A stretch of 61,129 nucleotides of DNA from Clostridia bacterium (GTDB lineage: Bacteria > Bacillota > Clostridia > Oscillospirales > Acutalibacteraceae), in NCBI GenBank assembly GCA_017546665.1, contig JAFYSE010000053.1:1-61129 (forward strand), in the 5' to 3' direction. This document shows, piece after piece, positions 24,343 through 32,750 of this stretch. Below the pieces are notes generated by a model. The model did no database searches and was not told where the DNA came from. It saw only the letters and a program-made list of their open reading frames with translations. The position numbers and the translations under genes were made by a program. Within the stretch, counting starts at the first letter, position 1. Each line of letters opens with the position of its first letter.

Positions 24343-26365
24343 TATTGAAATACTTGCGCCTGTTGGAAGTGCTGAAGCCTTAAAGGCGGCTGTACTCAGC
24401 GGTGCTGATGCGGTTTATTTTGGTATGGGCAATTTTAATGCTCGTCGTAACGCACAGAATTTTTCAACGGATGCAGAAATCAAAGACGCAATAGAATATT
24501 GTCATTCAAGGGGTGTTAGAGTGCATATTACTCTTAACACCCTTATTAAGGATGCTGAATTAAAGGATGCTATTGAGTGTGTAAGGAAAATATGCACATT
24601 TGGGGCTGATGCTATTATTGTTCAGGATTTAGGACTTGCAAAGGTGATTAAATCGGTTTGTCCTGATATTGAAATGCACGCATCAACTCAAATGAGCGTT
24701 GGTACACTTCAAGGACTTTACATATTAAAAGAATTGGGATTTTCACGTGCGGTTTTGCCAAGAGAATTGAGTTTTGAAGAGATTAAATATCTTTGCAAGC
24801 ACTCTCCCATTGACCTTGAAATGTTTATTCACGGTGCTTTATGCATGTGTGTATCGGGTCAATGCTTAATGAGTGCTGTATTGGGCTCCAGAAGCGGAAA
24901 TAGAGGTCTTTGTGCTCAGCCTTGCCGTCTACCATTCAAAGTGCAAAAAGGCACAGGACACGATTTAAGCCTTAAAGATTTATCTCTTATTGAACACATC
25001 CCCGAATTGGCAGAAATGGGCGTTTGCTCATTCAAGATTGAAGGCAGAATGAAACGTCCTGAATATGTCAGCGCTGTTGTTACTGCTTGTAAAAAATCCA
25101 TGCAAGGGAAATATGATTGTTTTACTGAAAAAGACCTATCCGACCTTTTTTCTCGTTCAGGCTTTACAGATGGTTATTATAAAAACAGAATTGGCAGAGA
25201 GATGTTCGGTTTCCGTGAAAAAGAAAATGTTCAATCTGCTACAAAAGAGTTGCTTTCAAGGTATGCTTCTGTTTATGACAAGGAACAAGGCAGATTTAAT
25301 ATCAAATTTACTTTCCAAGGGAAAATCGGCGAAAAAGCAAATCTTACTGCCAACTGCAACGGACTTTCTGTTGAAACAGAAAGTGAAATGCTTTGTGAAG
25401 CACCAATAAACCGTCCTATTTCAGAAGATAGGATTAAGGATGCTCTTTCAAAATGTGGTGGTACACAATTTACTGCTGAAAGTGTTAAAATTTTGGGTGA
25501 TGTTGATTACTCTCTACCTGTTTCTGCACTCAATTCTATGCGAAGAACTGTGCTTGACGCATTAGAAAACAAATTATTGGGCAAAAAAGAGAGAATTTTA
25601 TACCCTGCCCCTATTCCCACTAATATAGAGTCGGAAAATTATCGTGAGTTCTATTGCAGATTTGACAATGTTGAGCAAATTCCTGATAACATTTATGCAG
25701 ATATGATTTTTGTGCCATTGGGTACTGATGACAACGTTGTGAACACAAACAATTATGGTGTTGAATTACCACACGGAATGTTTGGTAATCAGGAAAAGGT
25801 TGAGGGATTACTCACAAAATCTTCTGCCCAGTATTGCCTTTGCCATACGCTTGATGCAGTTGCTATTGCTAAAAAGTGCAACAAAAAAGTAATTGCATCC
25901 CCATCAATGAACATATTCAATTCACTTTCGATGGATGTGGCAAAATCACTTGGAATTGACAAGGTTATTGTTTCAAACGAATGCACATTGGACAAGTTTG
26001 AAGATATTTCTTCAAGTGTACCTATTGGACTTACCGTTTATGGCAGAATTCCACTTATGCTCACTCGAAACTGTCCGATTAGGAATGGTAAGACTTGTGC
26101 TGAATGCAAACGAGAAAGTGAAATTACAGACAGAATGGGTATTAAATTCCCTGTAAAATGTTATATGGGATACTCGGAAATTCTCAATTCCCGTCCACTT
26201 TATATGGCAGACAGAATGGGTGAAATTCCTGCTTGTGATATAATGTTTTTCAACTTTACAACCGAAAGCAGACAAGACGTTGAAAGCATTGTTTCGGCTT
26301 ATGAAAACGAAGAAAAGTCCATAGGAGAATTTACCCGAGGACTTTTATACAGAGGTGTTGAATAA
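24335..26365 (+). CDS. U32 family peptidase / rRNA-tRNA hydroxylation-type protein
   Basis: The 676-residue protein begins with the U32 signature ILAPVGSAEALKAAV and has LNTLIKDAEL, FIHGALCMCVSGQC and GLCAQPCR. Four or more cysteines in its C-terminal half include CPIRNGKTCAEC, consistent with an iron-sulfur centre. The layout (U32 plus DUF3656-like C-terminus) matches proteins related to RlhA/TrhP, which hydroxylate cytidine or uridine in RNA. The older 'peptidase' label is probably misleading. The start is ATG 24335, inside the end of zapA. The stop shares a base with the dut start (TAATG). Which RNA is modified is not shown. Confidence 0.82.
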   Translation: MNNIEILAPVGSAEALKAAVLSGADAVYFGMGNFNARRNAQNFSTDAEIKDAIEYCHSRGVRVHITLNTLIKDAELKDAIECVRKICTFGADAIIVQDLGLAKVIKSVCPDIEMHASTQMSVGTLQGLYILKELGFSRAVLPRELSFEEIKYLCKHSPIDLEMFIHGALCMCVSGQCLMSAVLGSRSGNRGLCAQPCRLPFKVQKGTGHDLSLKDLSLIEHIPELAEMGVCSFKIEGRMKRPEYVSAVVTACKKSMQGKYDCFTEKDLSDLFSRSGFTDGYYKNRIGREMFGFREKENVQSATKELLSRYASVYDKEQGRFNIKFTFQGKIGEKANLTANCNGLSVETESEMLCEAPINRPISEDRIKDALSKCGGTQFTAESVKILGDVDYSLPVSALNSMRRTVLDALENKLLGKKERILYPAPIPTNIESENYREFYCRFDNVEQIPDNIYADMIFVPLGTDDNVVNTNNYGVELPHGMFGNQEKVEGLLTKSSAQYCLCHTLDAVAIAKKCNKKVIASPSMNIFNSLSMDVAKSLGIDKVIVSNECTLDKFEDISSSVPIGLTVYGRIPLMLTRNCPIRNGKTCAECKRESEITDRMGIKFPVKCYMGYSEILNSRPLYMADRMGEIPACDIMFFNFTTESRQDVESIVSAYENEEKSIGEFTRGLLYRGVE

Positions 26366-26808
26366 TGGAGTTTTTAAAAATTAAAAAAGTAAGAGAAAAT
26401 GCAAAATTACCAACAAGAGGTACTGTGGGTAGTGCAGGACTGGACCTTTATGCTTGTATTGACGAGCCAATAACATTAAATGGTGGGGACAAAGCAGTTA
26501 TTCCGACAGGTATTGCTATTGGGCTTGATAATCCTAAATATGCTGCTTTTGTATATGCAAGAAGCGGACTGGCTATTAAACACGGAATTGGTCTTTTAAA
26601 CTCCGTAGGTGTTATTGATAGCGATTACCGTGGTGAAATCTGTGTTGGTGTTATAAATCAACTTAAAGAGCCATACACAATACAACCATCTGAAAGAATT
26701 GCACAGATGGTAATTCAGCCTGTTGCACTTCCCGAATTAGTTGAAGTTGACGAGCTTGACGACACAGACCGTGGTGCGGGTGGATTCGGTTCAACCGGTA
26801 GAAAATAA
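26365..26808 (+). CDS. dut: dUTP diphosphatase
   Basis: It hydrolyses dUTP to dUMP and pyrophosphate. The 147-residue trimeric-type enzyme has all five motifs: GSAGLDLYA, PTGIAIG, ARSGLA with NSVGVIDSDYRGE (catalytic Asp), PSERIAQMVI, and the C-terminal RGAGGFGSTG arm. It is coupled to the U32 gene by a TAATG overlap and closed by a strong hairpin. Confidence 0.97.
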   Translation: MEFLKIKKVRENAKLPTRGTVGSAGLDLYACIDEPITLNGGDKAVIPTGIAIGLDNPKYAAFVYARSGLAIKHGIGLLNSVGVIDSDYRGEICVGVINQLKEPYTIQPSERIAQMVIQPVALPELVEVDELDDTDRGAGGFGSTGRK

Positions 26809-26811
26809 GCA

Positions 26812-26843
26812 AAAAGGGATGCCAAAGCATCCCTTAATTTTTT
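26812..26843. terminator. Bidirectional terminator between dut and GH43 gene
   Basis: AAGGGATGC, loop CAAA, GCATCCCTT, then AATTTTTT. The opposite strand also ends in a T run (from AAAAA), so it serves both convergent genes. Confidence 0.85.
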
Positions 26844-28545
26844 ATTGTTTTACACCCCAAAGGGCTTCGTTATTGTTACCGACCAAAGAAAATACTATTT
26901 TTTCTTTATGTCCCTTACTTTCATCCTTTTGGATATCTAAAACACCTTTATATTCAACACTATCAATGGTCATTTCAATATATGGTGTTCCATCAACGAG
27001 TTGCCAAGTGCCATTTACTTCTTTATATGATACCTTTGTGTTATTTCTAACACTTTCATAAACCCTCAAATTAGATATTGTGCCATCTTCATTCAAGGTT
27101 ATTGTTTGTGTTGGGGCAATAATGTTATCAACATCTGCCCAACCTTCGCAAGTATTACTAATATTGCCATGAGCGATAAATTCATATTCACCACTTACGG
27201 TTTCTGTAGAAAAGCCAATATCCATATCAGACTCACCAAGATGCTCAAATGGTAATGCAGTAAGCCAACCGTCCTGTGTTCTTACAAGTTCTCGAATTCT
27301 CGTTTCATAGCCATCCGTTCCATTGTTAAAACGAGTATGATATGAGAGAAGTATTTTTCCATCACTTGTTGTCATAGCTGAACAATGTCCACCCGACAAA
27401 TATGCAATTTCATTTGAACTAAACTGATAATTCCCAAAGAGCTTTATTCCCGCATCTGCCCAGTCAAGTGCAGTATTACCGACAGCATCATAATAAAGTC
27501 CGTCAGGGGTTTTACTACGGAATTGACGAATGTTGTATCCCCCCAAGGCGTTTAATCCCTTATATGTCACAAACATATAGTAGTAGTCGCTTACCTCATC
27601 ATAAATAATATATGGTCCCTCACCTGACAAATCATTATAGTGATTTGGATTAAAAAGTTTCTTACCGAAATACATATCGTAATCATCGTGATTTTTCATA
27701 TATTCGTAATCGGGCATACCTGTTTTTTCATCCATTGGCATTATGTATGTGCCACCAAAAAACGAGCCATAAGTCATCCAAAGGTTTCCATCTTTGTCAT
27801 AGAAAAGAGCCGGGTCAATGCAATTTGGATACACTGTGTGGTCGTAATTTCCATCTATATCAAACCATGAAGCATTCTGCACATCATCCATTTTGAAAAT
27901 TCCTTTTTTCAAAAGGTCTTTGATATTCGTAAAGTCATAGTGCAAAGAATTTTCACGGATATATTCTTTTTCAACTGTTCTTTTATTAAAACCGGAATAT
28001 ACAATGGTATCCTTATACTCATAAGGACCTTCAATATTATCTGATACTGCCATCCATATTACCGACGCAGGTGTACCCCACACAGAGCAACTTGCATAGT
28101 AACAATATTTTCCCATTTTAGGGTTATAAATAACGTCTGCTGCCCAGATATTTGTCTGCCAACCGTTTTCAGGATAATTATTCACTACCTGATATGCGTC
28201 CGTCCAACTCAAAGGTTCGGCTAAAACTTCACGGAGAGTTTTTCCCTCAGGCACTAAAAGTCTGTTTAAATCCCCCGTCCCTGATGCAACACTTGTCCAA
28301 TTAACTAAATCGTTACTTTTTGCCGCAGTACAATGAGTGCCAAAAATATAATATTCACCATTCGACAGTTCCATAATTGAAGGGTCGTGAATTGCAATTC
28401 TTCCATTTTCCAACTGACAATTTCCCCCTTCATTTATTTCATATTGCTTTGCTTCAATATAATCTGCACTTTTTAGTCCACCAAAAAGAGATGTAAAAAA
28501 GCAAAGCACCGCTGCCATAAGATAATACAGACGATTATAAATCAT
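26842..28545 (-). CDS. Secreted GH43 family endo-arabinanase-like glycoside hydrolase
   Basis: The 567-residue protein has a hydrophobic N-terminal signal segment (about 5-24). A five-bladed GH43 propeller carries HDPSIM (general base Asp54), NCIDPALFY (second acidic residue) and GEGPYIIYDE (general acid Glu). The last 110 residues form a beta-rich C-terminal domain as in large arabinan endo-1,5-alpha-arabinosidases. It should attack arabinan or arabinoxylan side chains outside the cell. It is the last gene of the minus-strand recJ-to-rqcP run, 13 bases after rqcP, an odd companion for housekeeping genes. Arabinosidase or xylosidase specificity cannot be excluded. Confidence 0.85.
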   Translation of the reverse strand: MIYNRLYYLMAAVLCFFTSLFGGLKSADYIEAKQYEINEGGNCQLENGRIAIHDPSIMELSNGEYYIFGTHCTAAKSNDLVNWTSVASGTGDLNRLLVPEGKTLREVLAEPLSWTDAYQVVNNYPENGWQTNIWAADVIYNPKMGKYCYYASCSVWGTPASVIWMAVSDNIEGPYEYKDTIVYSGFNKRTVEKEYIRENSLHYDFTNIKDLLKKGIFKMDDVQNASWFDIDGNYDHTVYPNCIDPALFYDKDGNLWMTYGSFFGGTYIMPMDEKTGMPDYEYMKNHDDYDMYFGKKLFNPNHYNDLSGEGPYIIYDEVSDYYYMFVTYKGLNALGGYNIRQFRSKTPDGLYYDAVGNTALDWADAGIKLFGNYQFSSNEIAYLSGGHCSAMTTSDGKILLSYHTRFNNGTDGYETRIRELVRTQDGWLTALPFEHLGESDMDIGFSTETVSGEYEFIAHGNISNTCEGWADVDNIIAPTQTITLNEDGTISNLRVYESVRNNTKVSYKEVNGTWQLVDGTPYIEMTIDSVEYKGVLDIQKDESKGHKEKIVFSLVGNNNEALWGVKQ

Positions 28546-28558
28546 TTTTCTTCTATCC

Positions 28559-28801
28559 TTACTTTATTACTTCGTACATATCCCCTGCTGTTTGTTTGGT
28601 TGCATATTCAGTTACAGTAAGCACCTTGTACTTTGTAATCTTTTCACCAAACTGAATTTCAAGGATGTCACCTTCCTTAACATCATAAGATGCTTTTACA
28701 ACTCTGCCACTAACGGATACGTGGCCTGCATCACAGACCTCATTCGCTACGGTTCTTCTCTTTATTATTCTTGATACTTTTAAGAATTTATCCAATCTCA
28801 T
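28559..28801 (-). CDS. rqcP: S4-domain RNA-binding protein RqcP (YabO)
   Basis: RqcP works with RqcH on stalled 50S subunits to add C-terminal alanine tails in ribosome rescue. The 80-residue protein is a single S4 domain: MRLDKFLKVSRIIKRRTVANE, then GHVSVSGRVVKASYDVKEGD. It keeps the ancestral position after mazG and hup, but the usual yabP-yabQ-divIC do not follow. An AAGGT site precedes the ATG. Confidence 0.93.
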   Translation of the reverse strand: MRLDKFLKVSRIIKRRTVANEVCDAGHVSVSGRVVKASYDVKEGDILEIQFGEKITKYKVLTVTEYATKQTAGDMYEVIK

Positions 28802-28835
28802 AGTTTATACCTTAATTTCATTTATAATAAAAACA

Positions 28836-28856
28836 AGGGTCGCTTTTGGCGACCCT
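28836..28856 (-). terminator. Terminator after hup
   Basis: AGGGTCGC/GCGACCCT stem (8 bp). The minus strand continues into TTGTTTTTATT. It separates hup from rqcP and may attenuate rqcP and the GH43 gene. Confidence 0.75.
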
Positions 28857-28878
28857 AATTTTCTTTGCAAAAGTTTAA

Positions 28879-29151
28879 TTATTTAACTGCTGCTTTAAGA
28901 GCTGCGCCTGCTTTGAAAGCTGGAACTTTTGTTGCAGGAACTGTCATTGTTTCGCCTGTTCTTGGGTTACGAGCTGATTTTTCTGCTCTTGCGCGAACTT
29001 CAAATGTACCAAAGCCGATAAGCTGAACTTTGTCACCATTTGCAAGTGCATCTGTAACTGATGCGAAAACTGCTGCTACTGCTGCGTCAGCGTCCTTCTT
29101 TGAAATGCCTGCTTTAGCTGCTACTGCTGCTACGAGTTCTGTTTTGTTCAT
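28879..29151 (-). CDS. hup: DNA-binding protein HU
   Basis: This 90-residue histone-like protein bends and compacts DNA. MNKTELVAAVAAKAGISKKD is typical. The DNA-binding arm core is GFGTFEVRARAEKSARNPRTG. ATG 29151 is the start, because GGAGGA lies 8 bases before it. It has the mazG-hup-rqcP order known in Firmicutes. It is highly expressed in relatives, consistent with its perfect ribosome-binding site and own terminator. Confidence 0.97.
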   Translation of the reverse strand: MNKTELVAAVAAKAGISKKDADAAVAAVFASVTDALANGDKVQLIGFGTFEVRARAEKSARNPRTGETMTVPATKVPAFKAGAALKAAVK

Positions 29152-29188
29152 TTGTATTTCCTCCAAATAAAATTTTCTCTTTTTATAT

Positions 29189-29210
29189 AAAAAGGATTTT
29201 AATCCTTTTT
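29189..29210 (-). terminator. Hairpin overlapping mazG stop codon
   Basis: AAAAAGGATT pairs with AATCCTTTTT across a 2-base centre, and the mazG TAA lies inside the structure. The minus strand continues with T-rich sequence, so it is a probable weak terminator or RNA-stability element. Confidence 0.5.
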
Positions 29211-29996
29211 AGCCATATCCCACAACTTGTCCAATGTAGCCAAGTCTGTATTTTTCATATCCAATCCTTGTTCAGTTGCCATTTTCTCAACCTTGGAGAA
29301 ACGGTTAATAAACTTGTCTGTTGAGTTTGTGAGTGCCTCCTCACTGTCAACCTTCACAAAGCGTGAAACATTTACAACAGAGAACAATAGGTCACCCAAC
29401 TCTTCTTGAATATTTTCCTTGTCACCTTTTAAATATGCATCCTTAAGTTCGGCTAATTCTTCGCTTATTTTATCAAACGCACCTTCAGCATTGTCCCAAT
29501 CAAAGCCAACCTTTGATGCTTTTTTCTGCACCTTATCAGCACGCATAAGAGCCGGAAATTCGCGAGGAATTGAAAGCATTGATTCAGTTTGGGTTCTTTG
29601 CTGTTTTGTACGTTTTTTAATAATGTCCCAATTTTCAAGAACCTGTTCACTTGTTTCAGCATTAACATCGCCAAAAACGTGTGGATGACGTTCAATCATC
29701 TTTTTGCAAACTCCGTCAGCAACATCAGAAAGTTCAAATGTGCCTTTCTCACGCTCAATCTGAGTATGAAAAACAATCTGCAAAAGAACGTCACCAAGTT
29801 CTTCTAAAAGCAAATCCTTATCGTCCTTATTGATTGCCTCAATAACCTCATAAGTTTCCTCAAGAAAATCACGACGGATTGATTTGTGGTCCTGTTCCCT
29901 ATCCCAAGGACAACCTTCAGGGGAACGAAGAATTTCGACAATATCAACTAAATCACCAACATCATAGTTGTTTTTAAACTTGAAATTGTCTATCAT
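29199..29996 (-). CDS. mazG: Nucleoside triphosphate pyrophosphohydrolase MazG
   Basis: MazG hydrolyses (d)NTPs to monophosphates. The 265-residue protein has two tandem MazG domains, the first with CPWDREQDHKSIRRDFLEETYEV and EELGDVLLQIVFH, the second with EEELAELKDAY and EELGDLLFSVVN. The tandem EExxE-type helices bind magnesium. ATG 29996 fits the AGGTGA site better than the upstream GTG at 30005. It lacks the N-terminal methylase domain seen in Bacillus YabN, so it is the short form. Confidence 0.95.
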   Translation of the reverse strand: MIDNFKFKNNYDVGDLVDIVEILRSPEGCPWDREQDHKSIRRDFLEETYEVIEAINKDDKDLLLEELGDVLLQIVFHTQIEREKGTFELSDVADGVCKKMIERHPHVFGDVNAETSEQVLENWDIIKKRTKQQRTQTESMLSIPREFPALMRADKVQKKASKVGFDWDNAEGAFDKISEELAELKDAYLKGDKENIQEELGDLLFSVVNVSRFVKVDSEEALTNSTDKFINRFSKVEKMATEQGLDMKNTDLATLDKLWDMAKKD

Positions 29997-30016
29997 TCCT
30001 ATCACCTGAACCTATT

Positions 30017-31780
30017 TTACTCTATAAATCCATATTTTGCAAGTAGTTTTGCAATTTTTTCTCCCTTTGGAAGCATAACAACATCATCTTTTGAGATACC
30101 CTTGATGAAAAGCATTGAAATAACATAAATCAAGCCACCAAAACCGATACCAATACCCAAACACATTATGTTTTTAAGACCAAACTCAGGGATAAATCTG
30201 TTACAAAGACCGAAGGATGTGTATGCAGCAACACCGCAAAGGATACCACAAATTATCGGTTTTGCAAAAACTGAAATTAAATTAAACTTTATTCTTGTAG
30301 TCTTAACAAGTGCAAACATATTAACAGCAACAATAACAACATAGCAAAGAATTGTACCGATTACTGCACCGTTAACATTAAGGCTTGGAATTGAGACAAA
30401 AATGAAGTTTGATACAAGTTTTACAAACGCACCCAATGATAGAGAAATGAGAGGTACTTTTGTTTTATCAAGAGCTTGGAGCATATTTGTCATTGGCTGC
30501 GAGAGTGCCATAAGGAAAATTGTAAAGCCATAAGCAGTAAGCACAGGTGCTGCAATAGAAACACCACTTGCAGACTCACCTTTACCGTAGAACATTGCAA
30601 GGATTGGTTGAGCTAATACACCCATACCTATTCCGCAAGGCATAGCTACAAGCATTGTTACCCTAAGGACAGATTCTATTGAAACCTTTATTTTCTCTCT
30701 ATTCTTTACTGCCCACGCAGCAGAAAGAGTTGGAATTGCACTTATACCCAAGGTCATTGTAAGAGATGGAATAAGGTTTCTAAAATCAAGTGATAAAGAA
30801 TATGAACCATATAAGAAGTTCTTAACGTCAGCATCAAGAATTCCAACAAGCTCAGTTGCATAAAGATTTCTAATAAAATCAAGGTTTCCTGCTATCATAT
30901 ATTCAAGTCTGTTCTGAATAGTGATTGAGTCAATAAGATTTGTAATACTGAACACAAGGGAACTGAGTGCTACCGGAATTGCAAAGTTAATAATATTTTT
31001 TGCAAGGACACCTGCCTTTTCAGGCTTTGGTGCATTTGCTAATTCTGTTTTTGTAATGTTGTCCCCTTTTACTTTATGAAGAATTATAAGGTAAATAAGA
31101 CCAACTACTGTACCTAAGGTAACACCGGCAGCAGCACCGGCAGCAGCATAAGGATAAATTGCACTTAATGCTTCTGATTCATTTGCTACTGTTCTTCCAA
31201 AAACTGTTAAGCCTTGTTCAAAACGTGAATATCCGTGACTAATTACCCATCTTGCACCAATAAGACCAAAAACTAATTTACCCACTGCTTCAAACACCTG
31301 CGAAATCGCAGTTGGTGTCATATTTGAAAGTCCGTTGTAATATCCACGATAGCTTGACATTAAACAACAGAAGAAAATAGCGGGTGTAATTACAAATACA
31401 GCAGGAAGCACATCCATATTTTTAGCTGAAAGAGCATAGGGATATGCAAGGATGAACATCGCAAGGGTTCCTAAAATACCAACTATAAGAAAAAGTCTTT
31501 GAGCAACTTTCCTGATAATCTTAACATCACGATATTTACCTGTTGCCATTGCCTTTGAAACCATATTTGAGATAGCAACCGGCAAGCCTGCCATTGAAAC
31601 AGTATAAATCGGTACATATAGATTATAGGCCGAATCAAAGTAACCACGACCTACGGTTCCAATCATATTGGAAAGTGGAATTTTATAAATTACGCCAATA
31701 ACCTTAACGATAAGTGTTGCCAAACTCAACACCAACGCGCCATTGAGCAAACTTTGATTTTTCCTTGTCTTTTCTGCCAT
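30017..31780 (-). CDS. MOP-superfamily flippase, SpoVB/MurJ-like
   Basis: The 587-residue protein has about 14 transmembrane segments and the MATE/MVF-type pattern, such as GVIYKIPLSNMIGTVGRGYFD at the start and SSYRGYYNGLSNMTPTA. SpoVB-type proteins flip lipid-linked oligosaccharides and are needed for spore cortex synthesis; close relatives act as MurJ/Amj lipid II flippases. It sits directly upstream of mazG, as in the Bacillus yabM-yabN order. An AAGGGTGTG site precedes the ATG. Which lipid is flipped is not resolved by sequence. Confidence 0.85.
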   Translation of the reverse strand: MAEKTRKNQSLLNGALVLSLATLIVKVIGVIYKIPLSNMIGTVGRGYFDSAYNLYVPIYTVSMAGLPVAISNMVSKAMATGKYRDVKIIRKVAQRLFLIVGILGTLAMFILAYPYALSAKNMDVLPAVFVITPAIFFCCLMSSYRGYYNGLSNMTPTAISQVFEAVGKLVFGLIGARWVISHGYSRFEQGLTVFGRTVANESEALSAIYPYAAAGAAAGVTLGTVVGLIYLIILHKVKGDNITKTELANAPKPEKAGVLAKNIINFAIPVALSSLVFSITNLIDSITIQNRLEYMIAGNLDFIRNLYATELVGILDADVKNFLYGSYSLSLDFRNLIPSLTMTLGISAIPTLSAAWAVKNREKIKVSIESVLRVTMLVAMPCGIGMGVLAQPILAMFYGKGESASGVSIAAPVLTAYGFTIFLMALSQPMTNMLQALDKTKVPLISLSLGAFVKLVSNFIFVSIPSLNVNGAVIGTILCYVVIVAVNMFALVKTTRIKFNLISVFAKPIICGILCGVAAYTSFGLCNRFIPEFGLKNIMCLGIGIGFGGLIYVISMLFIKGISKDDVVMLPKGEKIAKLLAKYGFIE

Positions 31781-31806
31781 TTGCGTTCACACCCTTGCAA
31801 ATATTT

Positions 31807-32733
31807 TTAATTTCCCAAAAACTCTCGTAAAAGAGATGTTTTCGGAACAACATGTTCTTCTATATCATTAAATTTTTCTAATGCATTTATTAAATTTCTA
31901 ACATATTCTTTATATTCATCAGAAATCACAGAATCATTCATCATTTTTAATGCCTGATGCTTTAACACACAAGGCTCATAAATCAGAATAGTATTTGCCT
32001 TTATATCGGCATTATCTCGATAAGGAAACAAATACTTATCCTCACCCTTTGTTACATTTTTCCACAACCTGCAAGTATTCTCAACTGTACTGTCACGGAA
32101 TTTATAATCTCGCACCATTCGACGTATAAAACGAAGATTACGCTTGTTTAAAACAATATTTCCGTCCTTGTCATAAATTCTTGATGACACATTAATATAT
32201 ATTTTTAAAAGTTCACCTTCAATTTTCTCTGTAATCACCGGATTAAGTGCATGAAGTCCTTCAATAATCACAACATCGTCTTTACCAAGTTCAATTTCGT
32301 TAAATTGCGTTGTGCTACGTTTACCTATTGTGAAATCAAAAACAGGAAGAACCACCTTTTCACCGCGAAGTAATGCATTAAGTCCTTTTTCAAGGCACTC
32401 CAAATCAAGTGCATAGACAGTTTCATAATCCTGAGAGCCATCAGCAAGATATGGTATATCCTCACGGTTCAGATAAAAATCATCAAGACTCAACACATAG
32501 GCTTTAACCCCTTGTTGTTCAAGTTTTTCTTTGATTTTTATCGCAGTAGTTGTTTTACCTGCCGACGATGGTCCTGCAAGCATAACAATTTCTCTGCCTT
32601 CTTTTGAAGTTATTTTCTCCACAATACCATCAATGATTTTCTCATATTTTTCTTCACAATCACTTATAAAACTTTGTGGTGAAATTCGTGCTTTTTCATT
32701 GATTAATTCAAGTTGATTTATTATATTATCCAT
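31807..32733 (-). CDS. Uridine kinase/phosphoribulokinase-family nucleoside kinase
   Basis: The 308-residue protein has a Walker A loop AGPSSAGKTTTA, a DDFYLNRED motif (substrate Asp), and VVIIEGLHALNP. These identify a P-loop kinase of the uridine kinase family. Unlike longer clostridial relatives, it has no N-terminal TGS/threonyl-tRNA-synthetase-like part. ATG 32733 has GAGGT upstream and is preferred to GTG at 32748. Only a few bases separate it from hemZ, so it belongs to the same operon. The nucleoside preference is unknown. Confidence 0.82.
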   Translation of the reverse strand: MDNIINQLELINEKARISPQSFISDCEEKYEKIIDGIVEKITSKEGREIVMLAGPSSAGKTTTAIKIKEKLEQQGVKAYVLSLDDFYLNREDIPYLADGSQDYETVYALDLECLEKGLNALLRGEKVVLPVFDFTIGKRSTTQFNEIELGKDDVVIIEGLHALNPVITEKIEGELLKIYINVSSRIYDKDGNIVLNKRNLRFIRRMVRDYKFRDSTVENTCRLWKNVTKGEDKYLFPYRDNADIKANTILIYEPCVLKHQALKMMNDSVISDEYKEYVRNLINALEKFNDIEEHVVPKTSLLREFLGN

Positions 32734-32750
32734 TCTACAATACCTCACAT

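Noticed and set aside
24335-26365. U32 protein as a secreted collagenase-type peptidase
   Set aside because: No signal peptide, and the cysteine-rich C-terminal layout fits RNA hydroxylation relatives better.
32733-32748. GTG at 32748 as kinase start
   Set aside because: ATG 32733 has a GAGGT site at suitable spacing, while the GTG adds a short non-conserved tail.
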